This document shows positions 39,461 to 42,582 of a stretch of DNA of 42,582 bases, in pieces (within the stretch, counting starts at the first letter, position 1; every line of letters begins with the position of its first letter). Position numbers and translations under genes: made by a program. Source of the stretch: Oscillospiraceae bacterium (GTDB lineage: Bacteria; Bacillota; Clostridia; Oscillospirales; Ruminococcaceae); the NCBI GenBank assembly GCA_024684395.1, contig JAIKWY010000172.1, forward strand, positions 1-42,582, read 5' to 3'. Below the pieces are notes generated by a model that was given only the letters and a program-made list of their open reading frames with translations, ran no database searches and was not told the DNA's origin.

Positions 39461-39489
39461 TTGACTAACGGTCATTTTTGTAATATACT
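39461..39489 (+). promoter_or_regulatory. Promoter of the MMPL exporter gene with overlapping operator 3
   Basis: TTGACT (39461-39466), 17-nt spacer, TATACT (39484-39489). Operator 3, TGACTAACGGTCA (39462-39474), lies across the -35 box, so repressor binding would block RNA polymerase directly. Confidence 0.88.
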
Positions 39490-39542
39490 GTATGCAGAAA
39501 CCAAATCAGGGCAGCACTGCCCGAAAGAAAGGAACTGATACT

Positions 39543-41660
39543 ATGCTGAAATTCGGAGAATGGGTCGTCAAGCACAAGCTCCTGATCCTCCTTTTAGGTC
39601 TGGCGCTGATCGTACCGGCGACCTTCGGCTATCTCAACACCCGTGTCAACTACGACATTCTTTCCTACCTCCCCTCGGATCTCGAAACGATGCAGGGGCA
39701 GGACATCCTGAAAGAGGAGTTCGGCAAGGGCGGCTTCTCCTTCGTCATGATCGAGGGTATGCCCGACAAGGACGTCGCCAAGGTTCACGAAAAGCTCGAA
39801 GCCGTGGACGGCGTGGCGGAGGTGCTCTGGTATGACTCCCTCGCCGACATCTCCGTCCCCAAGGAGATCCTCCCCCAGAAGGTCTATGACTTCTTCAATG
39901 CCGGAGATTCCACACTGATGCTCGTGTTCTTCGAGGACACGACCTCCGCCGACTCCACCATGAACGCCATCGACAAGATGCGGGAAGTGACCGGCGAGCA
40001 GTGCTTCATCTCCGGTATGAGCGCCATCACCACCGACATGAAGCACCTCTCCGACAGTGAGACCGTCGGCTATGCGCTCATCGCCGTCATCCTGACGAGC
40101 CTGATCTTAGCACTGACGATGGACTCCTTCCTCATCCCGGTGTTCTTCATGCTCGGCATCGGCTTGGCGATCATCTGGAACCTCGGCACGAACTTCTTCT
40201 TCGGCGAGATCTCCTTCCTGACACAGGCGCTCTGTCTGGTGCTGCAACTCGGCGTGACGATGGACTATTCCATCTTCCTCTGGCACAGCTACAAGGAGCA
40301 GAAGCAGCACTTCACTGACCCCGGCGAAGCGATGGCACATGCCATTGCCATGACCGTCTCCTCGGTCGTAAGCTCCTCGTTCACGACCGTGGCGGGCTTC
40401 CTGGCAATGTGCTTCATGAGCTTCACGCTCGGGCTTGACCTCGGCATCGTCATGGCAAAGGGCGTCATCTTTGGCGTGGTCGCCTGCGTGACCGTCCTCC
40501 CGGCGATGATCCTCGTCTTCGACAAGGCGCTCACCAGGACCTCCCACCGGGATCTGCTCCCGGAGTTCCACAAGCTCCCTGCCTTCATCACCAAGCACTT
40601 CGCACTGTTCCTGACAATCGGCGTGGTGCTCCTCTTCCCGGCTGTCTACGGCAACGGCAGCTACAATGTCTACTACAACCTCGACAGCACCCTTCCTGCC
40701 ACCCTCGACAGCGTTGTCGCCAATGAGAAGCTCTCGGAGCAGTACAACATGAACAGCACCCACATGCTGCTGGTCGATGCTTCGATGGATGCCAAGACCT
40801 GCGAGAAGATGCTCGAAGAGATGAAGGATGTCAAGGGCGTGGCATTCACGCTGAGCTATCATTCTCTGGTCGGCACAGCCATCCCGGATGAGGTCGTTCC
40901 CGAGCGCATCAAGACCGCCCTCAGCAGCGGCGACTATCAGCTCATGATGATCGGCTCGGAATACAAGGTCGCTTCCGATGAGGTCAACGAACAGGTCGCA
41001 CGCCTGAACAGCATCGTCAAGAAATATGACGCCGACGGTCTGCTCATCGGCGAAGCACCGGCAACGAAGGATCTGATCGAGATCACAGCGCATGACTTCA
41101 AGGTCGTCAGCATCCTCTCGATCGCCGTCATCTTCCTCATCATCGCATTCACGTTCCGCTCGGTCACGCTGCCGGTCATCCTGGTATCGGTCATCGAGCT
41201 TGCCATCATGCTCAACCTCGGCGTTTCCTACTACCTGAACGACACGCTGCCGTTCATCGCTTCCGTTGTCATCGGCACGATCCAGCTCGGTGCGACCGTG
41301 GATTATGCCATCCTCATGACGACCCGCTACAAGACCGAACGTGCCGCCGGCAAGGACAAACACGAGGCAGTCGGCATCGCACTGGCGACCTCCATGAAAT
41401 CCGTCATAGTCTCGGCAATGGGCTTCTTCGCCGCCACCATCGGCGTGGCAGTCATCTCGAAGATCGGCATGATCTCCTCGCTGTGTATGCTCCTCGCAAG
41501 AGGTGCCGTCATCTCGATGCTCGTCGTGCTGACCGTGCTGCCGTCGCTGTTTTTGCTCTTTGATCCGCTCATTTGCAGAACCAGCGCTGGGTTCCCGAAG
41601 CCCACACCCAATAATAGAAAGCTCAATTATGGGATGCATAACAGTGCGAAAACACTGTAA
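39543..41660 (+). CDS. MMPL/RND-family exporter
   Basis: 705 residues from ATG 39543 (MLKFGEWVVKHKLLILL), with AAAGGAACTGAT upstream. Two homologous halves each have one membrane helix, an extracytoplasmic domain, then five helices: about 15-33, 178-345 and 362-380, 528-690. Conserved motif-4-like segments contain Asp in TMDYSIFLWHSYKE and TVDYAILMTTRYKTE, the proton-relay positions of MMPL proteins. Substrate unknown; relatives export lipids, drugs or peptides. Under TetR-type control and followed by a surface protein gene probably in the same operon. Confidence 0.94.
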   Translation: MLKFGEWVVKHKLLILLLGLALIVPATFGYLNTRVNYDILSYLPSDLETMQGQDILKEEFGKGGFSFVMIEGMPDKDVAKVHEKLEAVDGVAEVLWYDSLADISVPKEILPQKVYDFFNAGDSTLMLVFFEDTTSADSTMNAIDKMREVTGEQCFISGMSAITTDMKHLSDSETVGYALIAVILTSLILALTMDSFLIPVFFMLGIGLAIIWNLGTNFFFGEISFLTQALCLVLQLGVTMDYSIFLWHSYKEQKQHFTDPGEAMAHAIAMTVSSVVSSSFTTVAGFLAMCFMSFTLGLDLGIVMAKGVIFGVVACVTVLPAMILVFDKALTRTSHRDLLPEFHKLPAFITKHFALFLTIGVVLLFPAVYGNGSYNVYYNLDSTLPATLDSVVANEKLSEQYNMNSTHMLLVDASMDAKTCEKMLEEMKDVKGVAFTLSYHSLVGTAIPDEVVPERIKTALSSGDYQLMMIGSEYKVASDEVNEQVARLNSIVKKYDADGLLIGEAPATKDLIEITAHDFKVVSILSIAVIFLIIAFTFRSVTLPVILVSVIELAIMLNLGVSYYLNDTLPFIASVVIGTIQLGATVDYAILMTTRYKTERAAGKDKHEAVGIALATSMKSVIVSAMGFFAATIGVAVISKIGMISSLCMLLARGAVISMLVVLTVLPSLFLLFDPLICRTSAGFPKPTPNNRKLNYGMHNSAKTL

Positions 41661-41661
41661 A

Positions 41662-41754
41662 CCCGCCCCCTCCGCCGCCGTTCGGCGGCACCTCTCCCTA
41701 TAGGGGAGGGATGGTTTTTAAGGGTGTTGCACACCCTTAACCCGCTTTTTCGAT
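41662..41754 (+). repeat. Dispersed hairpin repeat, family 1, copy E (most complete)
   Basis: Three consecutive hairpins: CCGCCG-TT-CGGCGG, then CTCCC-TATA-GGGAG-type, then AAGGGTG-TTG-CACACCCTT, ending AACCCGCTTTTTC. It lies between the MMPL gene and the next gene, and the last hairpin plus T5 might act as a partial terminator. Confidence 0.78.
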
Positions 41755-41772
41755 CGAAAGGAGTGCGTTATC

Positions 41773-42582
41773 ATGAAAAAATACCAGAAGATCCTTGCAA
41801 GCCTGCTGGCTGTTGCCGTTTCCGCCGGTGCGACCGGTGCCTTTGCCTATCGCCATAGAGATGCCGCCGCTGTGACACATACTGAGACTGCCGAAGAGAC
41901 ACAGCCTGCAGAGGAGACCACCGAAGCCGCATCCGAGGAGCGGAAGCCTGCCGCCGGGAAGCCCTTCAAGGACGAGACGGTCTATGTCCTCTGCAACAAC
42001 AGCGCCGGTGTGCGGGATGTCATCGTGAGCGACTGGCTGAAAAACCCCGGTGCGCTCCCGGGTCTGACGGATGTCTCCTCCCTGACGAACATCGAGAACG
42101 TCAAGGGTGACGAAAGCTTCACCGGACAGGGCACTTCCCTGCGCTGGGATGCCGCCGGGAACGACATCTATTACAAGGGCAAGTCGGACGGCGAGCTGCC
42201 TGTGACCGTCAATGTCGAGTACATCCTCGACGGGCAGACCGTTTCCCCGGATGCTCTCAAGGGCAAGAGCGGGCATCTGCGCATCGAGTGGCACTACACC
42301 AACAACACCGCTGTGGCACAGCGTGTGGGCGGCAGCTCCCGCAACATCTGTGTGCCGTTCCTGACGGCGAGCACGGCGCTCCTCGATACGAACGTCTTCC
42401 GGAATGTCTCCGTCACAAACGGCCGTGTTATCTCTGACGGCGAACGGCTCATCGTCATCGGCATGGCCTTCCCGGGGCTGTCCGAAAGCCTCGGGCTCGA
42501 TGAGACCGACCTCGACATTGAGATCCCGGAGACCTTCTCGATCGAAGCCGATGTGGAGAACTTCACCATGTCCGACTCCGTG
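41773..42582 (+). CDS. Secreted/membrane surface protein, N-terminal part (runs off the window)
   Basis: 270 codons visible from ATG 41773, with GAAAGGAGTG upstream, open to the last base. Signal or anchor segment MKKYQKILASLLAVAVSAGA; then a Thr/Glu-rich stretch (about 33-58); then a folded region with ETVYVLCNNSAGVRDVIVSDWLKNPGALPGL, a pattern I associate with large proteins that follow MMPL exporters in Clostridia (some with YhgE/Pip-like C-termini). The part that would decide the family is missing. Probably works with the MMPL exporter at the membrane. Confidence 0.75.
   Translation, partial: MKKYQKILASLLAVAVSAGATGAFAYRHRDAAAVTHTETAEETQPAEETTEAASEERKPAAGKPFKDETVYVLCNNSAGVRDVIVSDWLKNPGALPGLTDVSSLTNIENVKGDESFTGQGTSLRWDAAGNDIYYKGKSDGELPVTVNVEYILDGQTVSPDALKGKSGHLRIEWHYTNNTAVAQRVGGSSRNICVPFLTASTALLDTNVFRNVSVTNGRVISDGERLIVIGMAFPGLSESLGLDETDLDIEIPETFSIEADVENFTMSDSV

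Overview
The window reads as one chromosomal stretch of a GC-rich, low-mobility Firmicute. Two secreted proteins carry dockerin domains (one a modular GH10 xylanase with a CE1-type esterase). Most genes have strong AGGAGG-type ribosome sites and housekeeping TTGACA/TATAAT promoters, and there are OmpR-type two-component systems, DUF421/DUF4363, SIMPL and DUF389 proteins. Together these point to a fibre-degrading gut or rumen Ruminococcus-like member of the Oscillospiraceae. That placement is inferred from gene content; no rRNA or tRNA gene lies in the window.

Layout. 1-6300 is mostly minus strand: a response regulator/histidine kinase pair, then an HtrA-type membrane protease and a GNAT acetyltransferase, preceded by a lipoprotein with an OmpA-like C-terminal domain. 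6500-13930 is plus strand: carB, a PepV-like M20 dipeptidase overlapping a PflX-type radical SAM protein, a DUF389 membrane protein and a Thr/Ala-rich lipoprotein. 14080-17210 is minus strand: an orphan polyprenyl-phosphate sugar transferase, a DUF421/DUF4363 pair, and an AT-rich nitroreductase bracketed by mirror-image sequences. 17390-22800 is the fibre-degradation block: an N-terminal-dockerin protein with beta-sandwich repeats and the 1081-residue xylanase/esterase. 23220-26150 is a three-gene operon (Cys-rich zinc-ribbon protein, SIMPL protein, unknown coiled-coil protein).

26410-34950 holds a second two-component system divergent from a five-gene MacAB-like efflux operon (two membrane fusion proteins, permease, repeat-bearing lipoprotein, ATPase). 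The two fusion proteins, the permease and the lipoprotein carry related Gly/Pro/Met low-complexity segments, and this is the most unusual coding feature of the window. 35030-38260 contains a von Willebrand A protein, a YgjV-like membrane protein, and a translationally coupled alpha/beta-hydrolase/PAP2 pair. 38320-42582 is a TetR-controlled MMPL exporter locus with three near-identical operators between divergent promoters, followed by a surface protein cut off by the window end.

Intergenic spaces carry two families of dispersed, hairpin-rich non-coding repeats (six copies of one, two of the other). Transcription units are well delimited by strong hairpin terminators. No CRISPR array, transposase, phage gene or RNA gene was recognised.
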